Origin: a virus
Strand: one strand, 5' to 3'
DNA length: 61,387 nucleotides
IMG/VR virus record: IMGVR_UViG_3300027320_000012
Coordinates: 1-61,387 of that record
Positions 8,563-15,724 of this stretch are shown here, piece by piece (positions within the stretch are counted from its first letter, which is position 1; every line of letters starts with the position of its first letter). Under the pieces are notes generated by a model, which searched no databases, was not told where the DNA came from, and saw nothing but the letters and a program-made list of their open reading frames with translations. The translations under genes and the position numbers were made by a program.

Positions 8563-8591
8563 TTGACAGAGCCTTCGGGTTGTACTACGAT
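8563..8591 (+). promoter_or_regulatory. sigma70-like promoter for the RNR operon
   Basis: TTGACA (8563-8568), a 17-bp spacer, TACGAT (8586-8591). It leaves a 5' leader of roughly 100 nt before the RNR start at 8699. Confidence 0.65.
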
Positions 8592-8601
8592 GACCAAATC
8601 C

Positions 8602-8672
8602 GCCCTTCACAAGGGCTCGCACCACAACCTATAGTGCCAACAGCACGCATTCTCATGTCTGCGTGATGGCAC
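8602..8672 (+). promoter_or_regulatory. structured 5' leader of the RNR mRNA (two hairpins)
   Basis: Hairpin 1 is GCCCTT-CAC-AAGGGC (8602-8616). Hairpin 2 (8634-8672) has two stacked stems: GTGCCA pairs with TGGCAC, and inside it CACGCA pairs with TGCGTG around a 10-nt loop. The ribosome binding site AGGAG (8685-8689) follows. Because the downstream enzyme needs adenosylcobalamin, a cobalamin-sensing element was considered, but the known core is not recognisable. Confidence 0.5.
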
Positions 8673-8698
8673 CCTTTGTCCGTCAGGAGTAGACAAGA

Positions 8699-11674
8699 AT
8701 GACCGAGCAGAGCGCCCGAGCGCAGATCGTTGAACGCCGCACATACCTCCGCCCCCTTGATAAGAATGGCACTGTCTTCGAAACCCCAGAACAAGCATGG
8801 CGACGTGTTATTGAGCACCAGCACTGGCTTTGGGAACGCGCTAAGGGTGAACCGCTCGACCTGATGGAACTTGCCGAGCTTGAAGAGCTTTACACGCTAT
8901 TCATGGATCGCAAGGTTACCGTATCCGGGCGCACCCGCTGGCTTGGTGGAACAGACGTCGCAAAAGCGCGCGAAGCATCCCAATTTAACCCCCTCCCCCG
9001 TGATAGTTCTTTCATCAGCACCGCAGGAACCGTGTCGTTCGAAGAGTGCGAGGACGGGGACAAGTTTACCGTTATGACCCACACGGGCTCTTGGAAAGAC
9101 GCAACAGTTATGTATGCGGGTGAGCGCGATGTGGTAGAAATCGATCTTATACGTGGGCGCGGTAAAAAGACGATCCGTTCCAGTGTTGACCACACTTGGA
9201 TTCTACGTGACGGTGACCGTGTTATGGCTGATAAATTGGCGTGCGGGGACCAACTATTCGCCGCCCCGGAAGATTCATTCCACGATTGGTCCTATGAAGA
9301 GGCTGACACCGATGAACAGCATTGGTGGGCGTGTGGTTTTGTGTATGGAGACGGGGCTATCGCGTACTCTGGCGGCTCAGAAACATCACGTGTGCGTCTG
9401 TGCGGTAGCAAGGGAGAGTACCTACCAAGATTCACTTCGCTTGGCTTTGGGCACAGCTACCCACCATCCTGCGATGGCGATCCCATAGTATACACGGGGA
9501 AGTATCTCAAAACACTGCCTGACGATGATACGGAACTTCGCCTTATCAAAGCATTTCTACACGGATATTTCACCGCAGACGCGAGCAGAAAATGGCAGCG
9601 CGGAGTCACCAAATTTACTGGAATTTTCTGTGGCGACCCGGATGCGGCGAGCTTTGTGGCAAAGTATGCCCCGGTGTTTGGCCTTTACATCATCAGAGAA
9701 GAGCCGCAATCGGTGCCCACCAACTACGGTACCCGCGAAGGCACCTATCTGTCTTTCACTACCTCCACCAAGCAACTTCTGTGGAAGGTGAAGGAAGTTC
9801 GAGCGGCCCCACCGGAAGAATGCTGGTGTCTTACAGTACACGACGACGACCACTCTTTTGTCATGCCGGATTCCATTGTTTCTGGTAACTGTGCATTTGG
9901 CGAAGTCCAGACTGTGCATGACGTGGTCGATACCATCTGGCTCTTGCTGCAAGGCTGCGGCGTCGGGTTCCGTGGCAACGTTGGTGTCCTTAACGGATTC
10001 ACGCAGCACATCGACGAGATCGAAATCATTCGCTCCGAGAAAAAGCTTCCGGTCGGAGAAGACGGTAAGCCGGTGTCTGATCCATCTTTGAAGGGCAACC
10101 CAAAGAACAAAGAAACGTTCGACAAAGCGACGGGCGTTTGGACGATTGTCGTCGGCGACAGCGCCGAAGCGTGGGCAAAATTCTTCGGCAAGATCATGGC
10201 GTTCAAAGGCCGCGCGAAAAAGATGATCGTGGACTTTAGCGAAATCCGTCCGGCTGGTTACCGCCTGTCTGGTTATGGCTGGATTTCATCCGGCGACGAA
10301 CAGATAGCACTGGCTACCAATGGCATCTTCGATGTGATGAATCGTGCTGCCGGGAAGCTGTTGTCAGCTATGGATATTCTTGACGTCGAGAACTGGCTTG
10401 GAACAATCCTGTCCTCCCGCCGCTCCGCAGAGATCGCCCTGTATCCGTACGGCGAGCCTGAGTGGGAAGACTTCGCTATGGCGAAGAAGGACCACAACGA
10501 GAACGGTATGTGGCATCGCGGAATGTCAAACAACTCTCTCTTGTTTTATCAAAAGCCGACACGCCGCCAGTTGAACAAAATCTTCAAGATGATGGAGCGC
10601 GCTGGCGGGTCCGAGCCCGGCTTCATTAACGCCTTGGCGGCACTGGACCGCGCGCCTTACTTCAAGGGCGTCAACCCTTGCGCAGAAATCCTTCTTGGGG
10701 ACAAGTCGTTCTGTAACCTTGTCGAGACGGCTGTGTCGCGCTTCAACGGGGACGAGCACGGCCTGCACCGCGCACATTACCTTGTGGCACGCGCCAACTA
10801 CCGCCAGACCTGTGTGAACCTAGACGACGGCGTCCTACAGCGCACGTGGCACGAACTGAATGAATTCCTACGTCTCTGCGGCGTTGGCGTCACTGGTATT
10901 GTGGCATGGGAATTCTGGCGCGACCCAGAAGCGTGGGAAGAGCTTCGCGAAGTGGCGCACCGTGGCTGCGACGATATGGCAGACGAACTGTCCCTGCCGC
11001 GCGCCGTCCTCAAGACGACTGTGAAGCCGTCTGGTACGCAGTCCAAGGTGTTTGGCCTCGTTGGTGATGAAGTGCCGGAAGGCGCGCACCTACCGCTCGC
11101 TCGCTACATCATCAACCGCATCAACTTCTCGGCACACGATCCGATGCTGGCGGCGATGATCGACGCGGGCTACCGCACGGAACCAAACCCGTACGACAGC
11201 ACGGCGACCCTCGTTCAAATTCCTGTGGATTACTCCAACATCGAAGGCTTCGAGAAGGTCACGGTCACGAAGAAGAACGGTTACACCGTTGATGTTGAAG
11301 TCAACATGGAACCGGCTATCGACCAGCTTTATCGCTACAAGATTCTGCAAGAACACTACGTCGATCACAACTGCTCGATCACGATCTACTACAGCCCGGA
11401 CGAAGTACCGGCGATGGTTGATTGGCTGATGGACAATTGGGACAGCTACGTCGGTGTGTCGTTCCTCTACCGCCCTGATCCTGTTGCGATGGTGGTGGAC
11501 CCAGAATCCGTAGCCAAATCAGCCGGTTATCCGTACCTCCCTCAAACTCCTGTGGATGAAGAAACATTCCGAGAGTATGCAAACAGCTTGAAGCCTGTAG
11601 ACTTTACAGGTACGGATATGGAACAGATGTTGGACGATATGGAATGTGCAACAGGCGCGTGCCCGATACGATGA
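8699..11674 (+). CDS. adenosylcobalamin-dependent (class II) ribonucleoside-triphosphate reductase, interrupted by an intein
   Basis: A 991-residue precursor. Removing the 300-residue intein (98-397) leaves about 691 residues, close to the monomeric Lactobacillus-type RTPR. Catalytic residues map well: the first extein residue after the intein, C398 (QFN/CAF), is the redox-active substrate-reducing Cys; C661 and E663 in NPCAEILLG are the radical Cys and general base; C672, eleven residues on, is the redox partner; and C983/C988 in the C-terminal ECATGACPIR are the shuttle pair. It also carries a PSGTQS element. The enzyme makes dNTPs from NTPs using vitamin B12, without oxygen or an iron subunit. 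The stop overlaps the glutaredoxin start (ATGA). Confidence 0.92.
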   Translation: MTEQSARAQIVERRTYLRPLDKNGTVFETPEQAWRRVIEHQHWLWERAKGEPLDLMELAELEELYTLFMDRKVTVSGRTRWLGGTDVAKAREASQFNPLPRDSSFISTAGTVSFEECEDGDKFTVMTHTGSWKDATVMYAGERDVVEIDLIRGRGKKTIRSSVDHTWILRDGDRVMADKLACGDQLFAAPEDSFHDWSYEEADTDEQHWWACGFVYGDGAIAYSGGSETSRVRLCGSKGEYLPRFTSLGFGHSYPPSCDGDPIVYTGKYLKTLPDDDTELRLIKAFLHGYFTADASRKWQRGVTKFTGIFCGDPDAASFVAKYAPVFGLYIIREEPQSVPTNYGTREGTYLSFTTSTKQLLWKVKEVRAAPPEECWCLTVHDDDHSFVMPDSIVSGNCAFGEVQTVHDVVDTIWLLLQGCGVGFRGNVGVLNGFTQHIDEIEIIRSEKKLPVGEDGKPVSDPSLKGNPKNKETFDKATGVWTIVVGDSAEAWAKFFGKIMAFKGRAKKMIVDFSEIRPAGYRLSGYGWISSGDEQIALATNGIFDVMNRAAGKLLSAMDILDVENWLGTILSSRRSAEIALYPYGEPEWEDFAMAKKDHNENGMWHRGMSNNSLLFYQKPTRRQLNKIFKMMERAGGSEPGFINALAALDRAPYFKGVNPCAEILLGDKSFCNLVETAVSRFNGDEHGLHRAHYLVARANYRQTCVNLDDGVLQRTWHELNEFLRLCGVGVTGIVAWEFWRDPEAWEELREVAHRGCDDMADELSLPRAVLKTTVKPSGTQSKVFGLVGDEVPEGAHLPLARYIINRINFSAHDPMLAAMIDAGYRTEPNPYDSTATLVQIPVDYSNIEGFEKVTVTKKNGYTVDVEVNMEPAIDQLYRYKILQEHYVDHNCSITIYYSPDEVPAMVDWLMDNWDSYVGVSFLYRPDPVAMVVDPESVAKSAGYPYLPQTPVDEETFREYANSLKPVDFTGTDMEQMLDDMECATGACPIR
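8990..9889 (+). mobile_element. intein with LAGLIDADG homing endonuclease, inserted at the RNR active-site cysteine
   Basis: Codes for residues 98-397 of the RNR precursor. The N-terminal splicing half reads SSFISTAGTVSFEE...GSWKDA, with block B around SSVDHTW (H165, W167). The endonuclease core carries two LAGLIDADG-like motifs, ACGFVYGDGAI (212-222) and HGYFTADAS (288-296). Block F is CWCLTV (C377) and the intein ends IVSGN with +1 Cys. Residue 1 is Pro, not Cys/Ser, and the penultimate residue is Gly instead of the usual His. Pro1 with W two residues after the block B His and Cys in block F is the pattern of class 3 inteins. Confidence 0.88.
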
Positions 11675-11910
11675 TCCAATCCTCGTTCATGATACACACA
11701 CAGGCGGGGCGCTCGTGCCCTTGGTGTGAGAAAGCTGCGGAAGCCCTTGACAACGCGGGGCTTCCGTATATGATACGACCACTTGCACGACCGCAGTTGC
11801 TTGAGGTTGCAGAACGCGCTAAAATGTCAACTGTTCCGATCATTTATCACGGCGTCACGCTGGTTGGAGGGTATGAAGAGTTGATCAAGTACCTAGACGC
11901 CCGAACCTAG
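11671..11910 (+). CDS. glutaredoxin-like thiol-disulfide carrier
   Basis: 79 residues, start overlapping the RNR stop (ATGA). The redox motif SCPWC lies near residues 15-19 after a short beta strand (FMIHTQAGR), and the cis-Pro/GSH-side elements STVPIIYHG and LVGGYEELIKYL follow in the usual order. It would re-reduce the C-terminal cysteine pair of the RNR, which explains the translational coupling. Confidence 0.85.
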   Translation: MIQSSFMIHTQAGRSCPWCEKAAEALDNAGLPYMIRPLARPQLLEVAERAKMSTVPIIYHGVTLVGGYEELIKYLDART

Positions 11911-11923
11911 CTAGGAGAAGAAC

Positions 11924-12025
11924 ATGGAAGGACTTATTGGACTCGTCGTCGTTGCGGGCGTCGTTTACTACATCGGCGGCAAGCGCGGCTGGTGGAAGTT
12001 GTTCTGGGTCAAAGACGGCGAGTAA
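11924..12025 (+). CDS. 33-residue single-span membrane protein
   Basis: A very short gene with a clear ribosome binding site (AGGAGAAG, 7 nt spacing). One hydrophobic helix (LIGLVVVAGVVYYIGG) is followed by a basic, Trp-rich end (KRGWWKLFWVKDGE). Probably inner-membrane; function unknown. Its fit between glutaredoxin and dUTPase suggests it is real. Confidence 0.5.
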   Translation: MEGLIGLVVVAGVVYYIGGKRGWWKLFWVKDGE

Positions 12026-12054
12026 TCGCCGACCAGTACACACACAGAAAACGG

Positions 12055-12068
12055 CCCGCTGACGCGGG
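12055..12068. repeat. CGCTGACGCG hairpin repeat, copy 2
   Basis: CCCGC-TGAC-GCGGG in the gap before the dUTPase gene, identical to the hairpin at 2632-2645. Confidence 0.6.
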
Positions 12069-12101
12069 GCGTGTCATACTAGACCCCCGAAAAGGAACAC
12101 T

Positions 12102-12599
12102 ATGTCCGACGAAAATGTTGAACTGAATGCAGGCTTGTTCGCGCAAGAACGTCGCGCGCCTATCATTCATATCCCGATCAAACTTCTATCCCGCAATGCG
12201 CAGATGCCTCACTACGGCAGCAGCGACGCGGCAGGTATGGACCTGTACGCTGATGTGGGAGACCTTGGAGTCGTCCAAATAAATCCCGGTGAGCGCAAGC
12301 TCATCAAGACAGGAATCGCAATGGCGATCCCGCCGGGTTATTACGGAAGAGTGGCCCCGCGTAGCGGGCTCGCAATGAAGAACGGTATTGATATCATGGC
12401 GGGGGTTATTGATGGAGACTACCGTGGAGAAGTCGGCGCAATTCTTATCAACTTCGGCAGTGCCGCTTTCAACGTCCACACTGGCGACCGTATCGCACAG
12501 CTTATCCTTGAACGATATGCACCAGCCTACACGTATAAGGTGGGAGTCCTTCCCGGAACGAAACGCGGAACTGGTGGGTTCGGATCGACTGGAAAGTGA
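12102..12599 (+). CDS. dut: dUTPase (deoxyuridine 5'-triphosphate nucleotidohydrolase)
   Basis: 165 residues. It hydrolyses dUTP to dUMP and pyrophosphate, preventing uracil incorporation and supplying ThyX. The five trimeric-dUTPase motifs are present in order: DAAGMDLYA (I), PRSGLA (II), GVIDGDYRGE (III), GDRIAQLI (IV) and the Gly-rich tail RGTGGFGSTG (V). There is an N-terminal extension of about 40 residues. It is the last gene of the + arm and is followed by a hairpin. Confidence 0.93.
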   Translation: MSDENVELNAGLFAQERRAPIIHIPIKLLSRNAQMPHYGSSDAAGMDLYADVGDLGVVQINPGERKLIKTGIAMAIPPGYYGRVAPRSGLAMKNGIDIMAGVIDGDYRGEVGAILINFGSAAFNVHTGDRIAQLILERYAPAYTYKVGVLPGTKRGTGGFGSTGK

Positions 12600-12600
12600 C

Positions 12601-12617
12601 TGGTTCCAAAAGAACCA
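12601..12617 (+). terminator. hairpin after dUTPase, candidate end of the + operon
   Basis: TGGTTC-CAAAA-GAACCA, a 6-bp stem one base after the dut stop. No strong U-run. Lies just before the point where the two transcription arms meet. Confidence 0.45.
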
Positions 12618-12656
12618 TATGATGGAGTGGAACTGATGCCGTTCATGCGTAAAGAT

Positions 12657-12676
12657 GGCGGGTTCGAATACCCGCC
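12657..12676 (-). terminator. hairpin at the convergence of the two arms
   Basis: GGCGGGT-TCGAAT-ACCCGCC, a perfect 7-bp stem, 18 bp beyond the spanin stop on the - strand and followed there by a weak U-rich stretch (ATCTTTA). Likely shared or - strand terminator. Confidence 0.5.
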
Positions 12677-12693
12677 CAACCACAAGTTCGGCG

Positions 12694-13020
12694 TCAGTCC
12701 GCTTCCACGACTTTCGCAGCGTTCTCCGCAGCCTGACGTTGCGCCTCTGCGTTATGGCTGTCAATGGTGCGTACAACGGCTCTCAGGTCACTCTTACACT
12801 CCGCGTGCGCACCGTACACGTCAGGCAACCACGCAGCAACATCACGTTGTGAGGCTGTATCTGGGTTAGGCGGTGCAGGAATGTTTGCGCAAGAACGGTT
12901 CTGCGCCGGGATTGTGACTTCCGTCATTTGTGGTAGGACTTCGAGCTTGATGTCCTTTTCGCCGCAGCTACTCAGAAAGAGCGCGAAGAGTATCACCAAG
13001 AACAGGCGAGATTTCCCCAT
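12694..13020 (-). CDS. Rz1-like outer-membrane spanin lipoprotein
   Basis: 108 residues from the ATG at 13020. The N-terminus is a lipoprotein signal (KSRLFLVILFALFLSSC) with lipobox LSSC, followed by a Pro-containing stretch (PAPPNPD) and a helical, charged C-terminus. Position, lipobox and a 53-bp overlap with the upstream coiled-coil membrane protein fit the outer-membrane half of a two-component spanin. It fuses inner and outer membranes in the last step of lysis. Confidence 0.75.
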   Translation of the reverse strand: MGKSRLFLVILFALFLSSCGEKDIKLEVLPQMTEVTIPAQNRSCANIPAPPNPDTASQRDVAAWLPDVYGAHAECKSDLRAVVRTIDSHNAEAQRQAAENAAKVVEAD

Positions 13021-13312
13021 CTGCTTCTTCTCCCGCTGTGAGAGCTTTGTCACGAATGTCACGAAGCTCTGAGTTACGTAGTACGAGCGCTTGACGCTCT
13101 TCTTCGGCGATGATCAGCGCGTTCTGAATCTGCGCCTTCTCACTTTCAAGATTGGATATACGGGCGTCTCGAATTTCGAGTTGCGCCTCTTGACGTACAA
13201 TCGTCGCAGCATTATCCATGGCTTCGTCAACGAACTGGAATCCTTCGCCCGCCAGATAGATGAAACCAAACGCGAGTGCGATGTACAGGTAGCTTTTTAT
13301 TGAGCCAACCAT
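12968..13312 (-). CDS. Rz-like inner-membrane spanin
   Basis: 114 residues: an N-terminal transmembrane helix (YLYIALAFGFIYLAGEGF) then a long heptad-rich periplasmic coiled coil (QEAQLEIRDARISNLESEKAQIQNA and on). This is the standard i-spanin topology. The 3' end overlaps the start of the lipoprotein partner, an embedded Rz/Rz1-type arrangement. Confidence 0.75.
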   Translation of the reverse strand: MVGSIKSYLYIALAFGFIYLAGEGFQFVDEAMDNAATIVRQEAQLEIRDARISNLESEKAQIQNALIIAEEERQALVLRNSELRDIRDKALTAGEEADGEISPVLGDTLRALSE

Positions 13313-13314
13313 TA

Positions 13315-13608
13315 TCAGCCTTTCGGTTGTGTCGAGAACAGCTTGCCGATGCCGCCGTTGTAATCGATCACAGAACCGGAGACGTAGGCAAGGACAGTCG
13401 CTGACGCAATACCTAGCACACCTCTGACGTACAAGTCAAGAAGTGGCGATGCAGCAGCAGGGTACAGCCACCAACCTACCATGGTGACGAGGAACGCGGA
13501 GATCAAGCAGAACGCGGTCACCCACGCAATGTACTTGAAGCGGCGACCACGGTCAACCGGTTCTTTAGGCTTCTGGTCGGCCCCAATGTTTGCGTTCGGA
13601 TCGGACAC
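13315..13608 (-). CDS. putative holin or holin-accessory membrane protein
   Basis: 97 residues with a charged N-terminus and two predicted transmembrane helices (WVTAFCLISAFLVTMVGWWLY and a second around GVLGIASATVLAYVSGSV). Size, topology and position between endolysin and spanins fit a two-span holin, which would set lysis timing by permeabilising the inner membrane. No holin family was recognised by sequence, so this rests on context. Confidence 0.55.
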   Translation of the reverse strand: MSDPNANIGADQKPKEPVDRGRRFKYIAWVTAFCLISAFLVTMVGWWLYPAAASPLLDLYVRGVLGIASATVLAYVSGSVIDYNGGIGKLFSTQPKG

Positions 13609-13903
13609 GTTTCAAATACGCCTCAGTTCTGTTCAGTGAATTATGGCAATGGTCCTTCTCGAACAACCAAAAGAACGCGTCTATGCCACGGTGAGCTTGC
13701 TTCCAGAAACCAGAACAGCCTGCACCGTATCTAACGCGCAGGCCTACACAAGCAGAAAAAGTCGGACCCCATGTGCCACCGTGGGAAACATAAAACAACC
13801 AGCGGGACGGCCAAGCAATTATGTCTAGCCAAGCCATGCCTTCGTAACGGGCTCTAACTACCGTCGCACCAATCAAAACTGTAATCAGAGCGCCGGTTAT
13901 CAC
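13565..13903 (-). CDS. small membrane protein of the lysis region, unknown
   Basis: 112 residues overlapping the holin candidate by 44 bp. One hydrophobic N-terminal helix (MITGALITVLIGATVV), then an aromatic-rich region with GMAWLDIIAWPSRW and SHGGTWGPTFSACVG, ending basic. It could be a second holin/antiholin component or an unrelated membrane protein. No family recognised. Confidence 0.5.
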   Translation of the reverse strand: MITGALITVLIGATVVRARYEGMAWLDIIAWPSRWLFYVSHGGTWGPTFSACVGLRVRYGAGCSGFWKQAHRGIDAFFWLFEKDHCHNSLNRTEAYLKRVRSERKHWGRPEA

Positions 13904-13914
13904 TCCATTCTCCG

Positions 13915-14733
13915 TCAGCTACGACGAAGGTATGCTCCGTGAACCCATCCGTCGTCATCACCGTTGATATCGACACGCTTCCAGCTTCCGTCAGTATCAA
14001 CAACCTTGACAACGTCTCCACGACTAACGCTTGCCTTCGTTCCAAAATTAGTCCCCGGTCCCCAACGTACGTTGAGGGACGAGGCGGTTACTTCGTACAT
14101 GTCGGCGTCGAGGTCTCGGTGCGGTGCCTTGAACAACAGACGCTTGAAGTCTTCCATCGGGAACGACGGGCCGGGGTCGGTCTTCCACCCACGGGTATCG
14201 ATCTGTTCGTGCGAGACGATATCGAGAATGTTGTATTCGTCGATCATGTCTTCGGTGACGGCCTTCACAGCGTCAAGCTGTGCTTTCGGATATGCGGGCC
14301 AGAAGAATTCTCCCCCACCCACACGCGCGTTCTTTGCGACAACACCGGCAGAACCTTTTGGCACACTGGCGACGACACGTCCTTCGGAATCGCGGCGAAC
14401 CCATTGTGAGCCTTCATCACGCAACCAACCGACGTTTACGATCTCGATGCCGATGGCGTGACTGTTGAGCCCGCTGTATCCCATGTGCTTAGACGGGCCT
14501 GCGTGCCACGTCTTGATGTTGAACGGGGCGTGCTGGTATACGGTACCATCTTGTGCGATAGTCAGGTGCGCGCTGACGCGTGACGCTGCCGACTGGAAAG
14601 TGCGGATAGCGCTCTCAGCCGTTGCACCAGCGGTGTAGTGCATGACGATAAACTTTGGCGCGATAAGCCCGCCGATGTTAGGCGTGGGCTTTTCGATTGC
14701 GTACTTGACGCGGTCGTTGGTGATCTCGTTCAT
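13915..14733 (-). CDS. endolysin: N-acetylmuramoyl-L-alanine amidase with SH3-like domain
   Basis: 272 residues, no signal peptide, so release probably depends on the holin. Residues 20-190 form an Amidase_2/PGRP domain: VMHYTAGATA (zinc His near 32), a second zinc-site His in TWHAGPSKHMGYSGLNSHAIGIE, and SHEQIDTRGWKTDPGP carrying the last zinc-site element. The C-terminal 60 residues are an SH3b-like wall-binding module (SSLNVRWGPGTNFGTKASVSRGDVV). It cleaves the amide bond between MurNAc and the stem peptide. The gene has its own promoter upstream. Confidence 0.9.
   Translation of the reverse strand: MNEITNDRVKYAIEKPTPNIGGLIAPKFIVMHYTAGATAESAIRTFQSAASRVSAHLTIAQDGTVYQHAPFNIKTWHAGPSKHMGYSGLNSHAIGIEIVNVGWLRDEGSQWVRRDSEGRVVASVPKGSAGVVAKNARVGGGEFFWPAYPKAQLDAVKAVTEDMIDEYNILDIVSHEQIDTRGWKTDPGPSFPMEDFKRLLFKAPHRDLDADMYEVTASSLNVRWGPGTNFGTKASVSRGDVVKVVDTDGSWKRVDINGDDDGWVHGAYLRRS
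14570..14583. repeat. CGCTGACGCG hairpin repeat, copy 8
   Basis: CGCGC-TGAC-GCGTG inside the endolysin gene, with one G-T wobble in the stem. Confidence 0.4.
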
Positions 14734-14754
14734 ATCGGGTACCTCTTGCGGTGG

Positions 14755-14783
14755 AGTATAGCGCAGATTTCTAAACCAGTCCA
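14755..14783 (-). promoter_or_regulatory. promoter for the lysis genes
   Basis: On the - strand: TGGACT (-35, 14778-14783), a 17-bp spacer, TATACT (-10, 14755-14760), about 22 nt before the endolysin start. A hairpin CGGTGG-ATTAAA-CCACCG lies just upstream and could end transcription from the fibre genes. Confidence 0.5.
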
Positions 14784-14854
14784 GAAGCGGTGGTTTAATC
14801 CACCGATACTTTCAGAATTCGTTTATGGTCCAAGTAGCCCCCCGATGTGTGGTG

Positions 14855-15724
14855 TCAATACCCTAAAAAGTACAACAATATCGTGCCGGACCCCCCCGCA
14901 CCTCCGGGGTCTCCATCACTGGTTGCGGAACTGGTGGCTATACCACCACCACCCCCACCACCCGTAGCGGCAAGACCGGGTTGCCCCGGCCCGAAAGCAG
15001 TATAGCCACCAGTTCCGTCCCCCGCGTCACCCCCACCACCAACACCCCCATCGCCTTGCTGTACATTATTAGAATCTCTGTTACCGCCACCACCACCACC
15101 ACCAAAATATCCGCCATCACCGTATGCAGAGAATCGTGACGAAAGGTATCCACTCCCTCCATCAGCGCCCGCGCCCACACCGGCACCCCCCGCTTGAGTA
15201 GCACCACCACCGCCACCACCTGCTCTAGTTACCGTCGCGGAGCCCCCCGGAAAAGATAACGATGAGCCTGCGGCACCCGGAGTACCCGTAAGATAACTAC
15301 CGTTAAAGTAGACAGAAGAACCTCCTCCAGAGCCTCCCGGACGACCGTCGGCATTCGCGAATGTGGTGTTATCGTGCCCTCCCCCACCACCACCACCTTC
15401 GGCGGTGTAGATGTCGAACGTGGTATCTATTCCGTCGTTGCCGGGTTTACCCCCAGAACCCGCCCCACCAGCGCCAACAGCGTAAGACAAAGACGCTCCG
15501 GGAGTCACCGCTATATTAGTTAGGTTAAGGACCTGCCCCGCGCCCCCACCCCCGCCTCTGGTGCCGCCTTGGCCGCCGCCCCCGACTAGCATGACATCAA
15601 TCAGTTCTACTACACCAGCGGGTACTATCCATGACCCTGACCCGGATAGCTGAACAAAAATTGGAATTTTCCCCTTCGCCGACGCCGCAATCCCAGACAT
15701 CGCATTAAATATGCCTGTTGTCAT
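14855..15724 (-). CDS. glycine-rich tail-fibre adhesin
   Basis: 289 residues. A short N-terminal attachment part and a small beta region (GSGSWIVPAGVVELIDVMLVGGGG) lead into long polyglycine-type segments separated by short loops. This is the glycine-rich layout of T4 gp38-like and related phage adhesins, in which polyglycine helices form a sandwich and the loops contact the host receptor. The start overlaps the stop of the upstream fibre gene by four bases. It likely caps the fibre made by that gene. Confidence 0.65.
   Translation of the reverse strand: MTTGIFNAMSGIAASAKGKIPIFVQLSGSGSWIVPAGVVELIDVMLVGGGGQGGTRGGGGGAGQVLNLTNIAVTPGASLSYAVGAGGAGSGGKPGNDGIDTTFDIYTAEGGGGGGGHDNTTFANADGRPGGSGGGSSVYFNGSYLTGTPGAAGSSLSFPGGSATVTRAGGGGGGATQAGGAGVGAGADGGSGYLSSRFSAYGDGGYFGGGGGGGNRDSNNVQQGDGGVGGGGDAGDGTGGYTAFGPGQPGLAATGGGGGGGIATSSATSDGDPGGAGGSGTILLYFLGY

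Noticed and set aside
8591-8698. Cobalamin riboswitch upstream of the B12-dependent RNR
   Set aside because: Only a loose resemblance to the B12 box at the ribosome binding site; the aptamer core was not recognised and the leader is short. Kept as an unclassified structured leader.
12657-12676. T-arm-like sequence suggesting a + strand tRNA
   Set aside because: The loop lacks the base after TTCGAAT needed for a T-arm and no acceptor or anticodon stem can be built around it; it is better explained as a terminator hairpin.
12627-12869. A + strand reading frame of 80 codons after dUTPase
   Set aside because: Lies antisense over the Rz1 lipoprotein gene, which has a convincing lipobox and spanin partner; the peptide is Pro/Gln/Arg-rich and shadow-like.
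14855-15724. Glycine-rich frame as a non-coding low-complexity region
   Set aside because: The - strand frame has a start overlapping the upstream fibre stop and a known adhesin-like design, so it was kept as coding.
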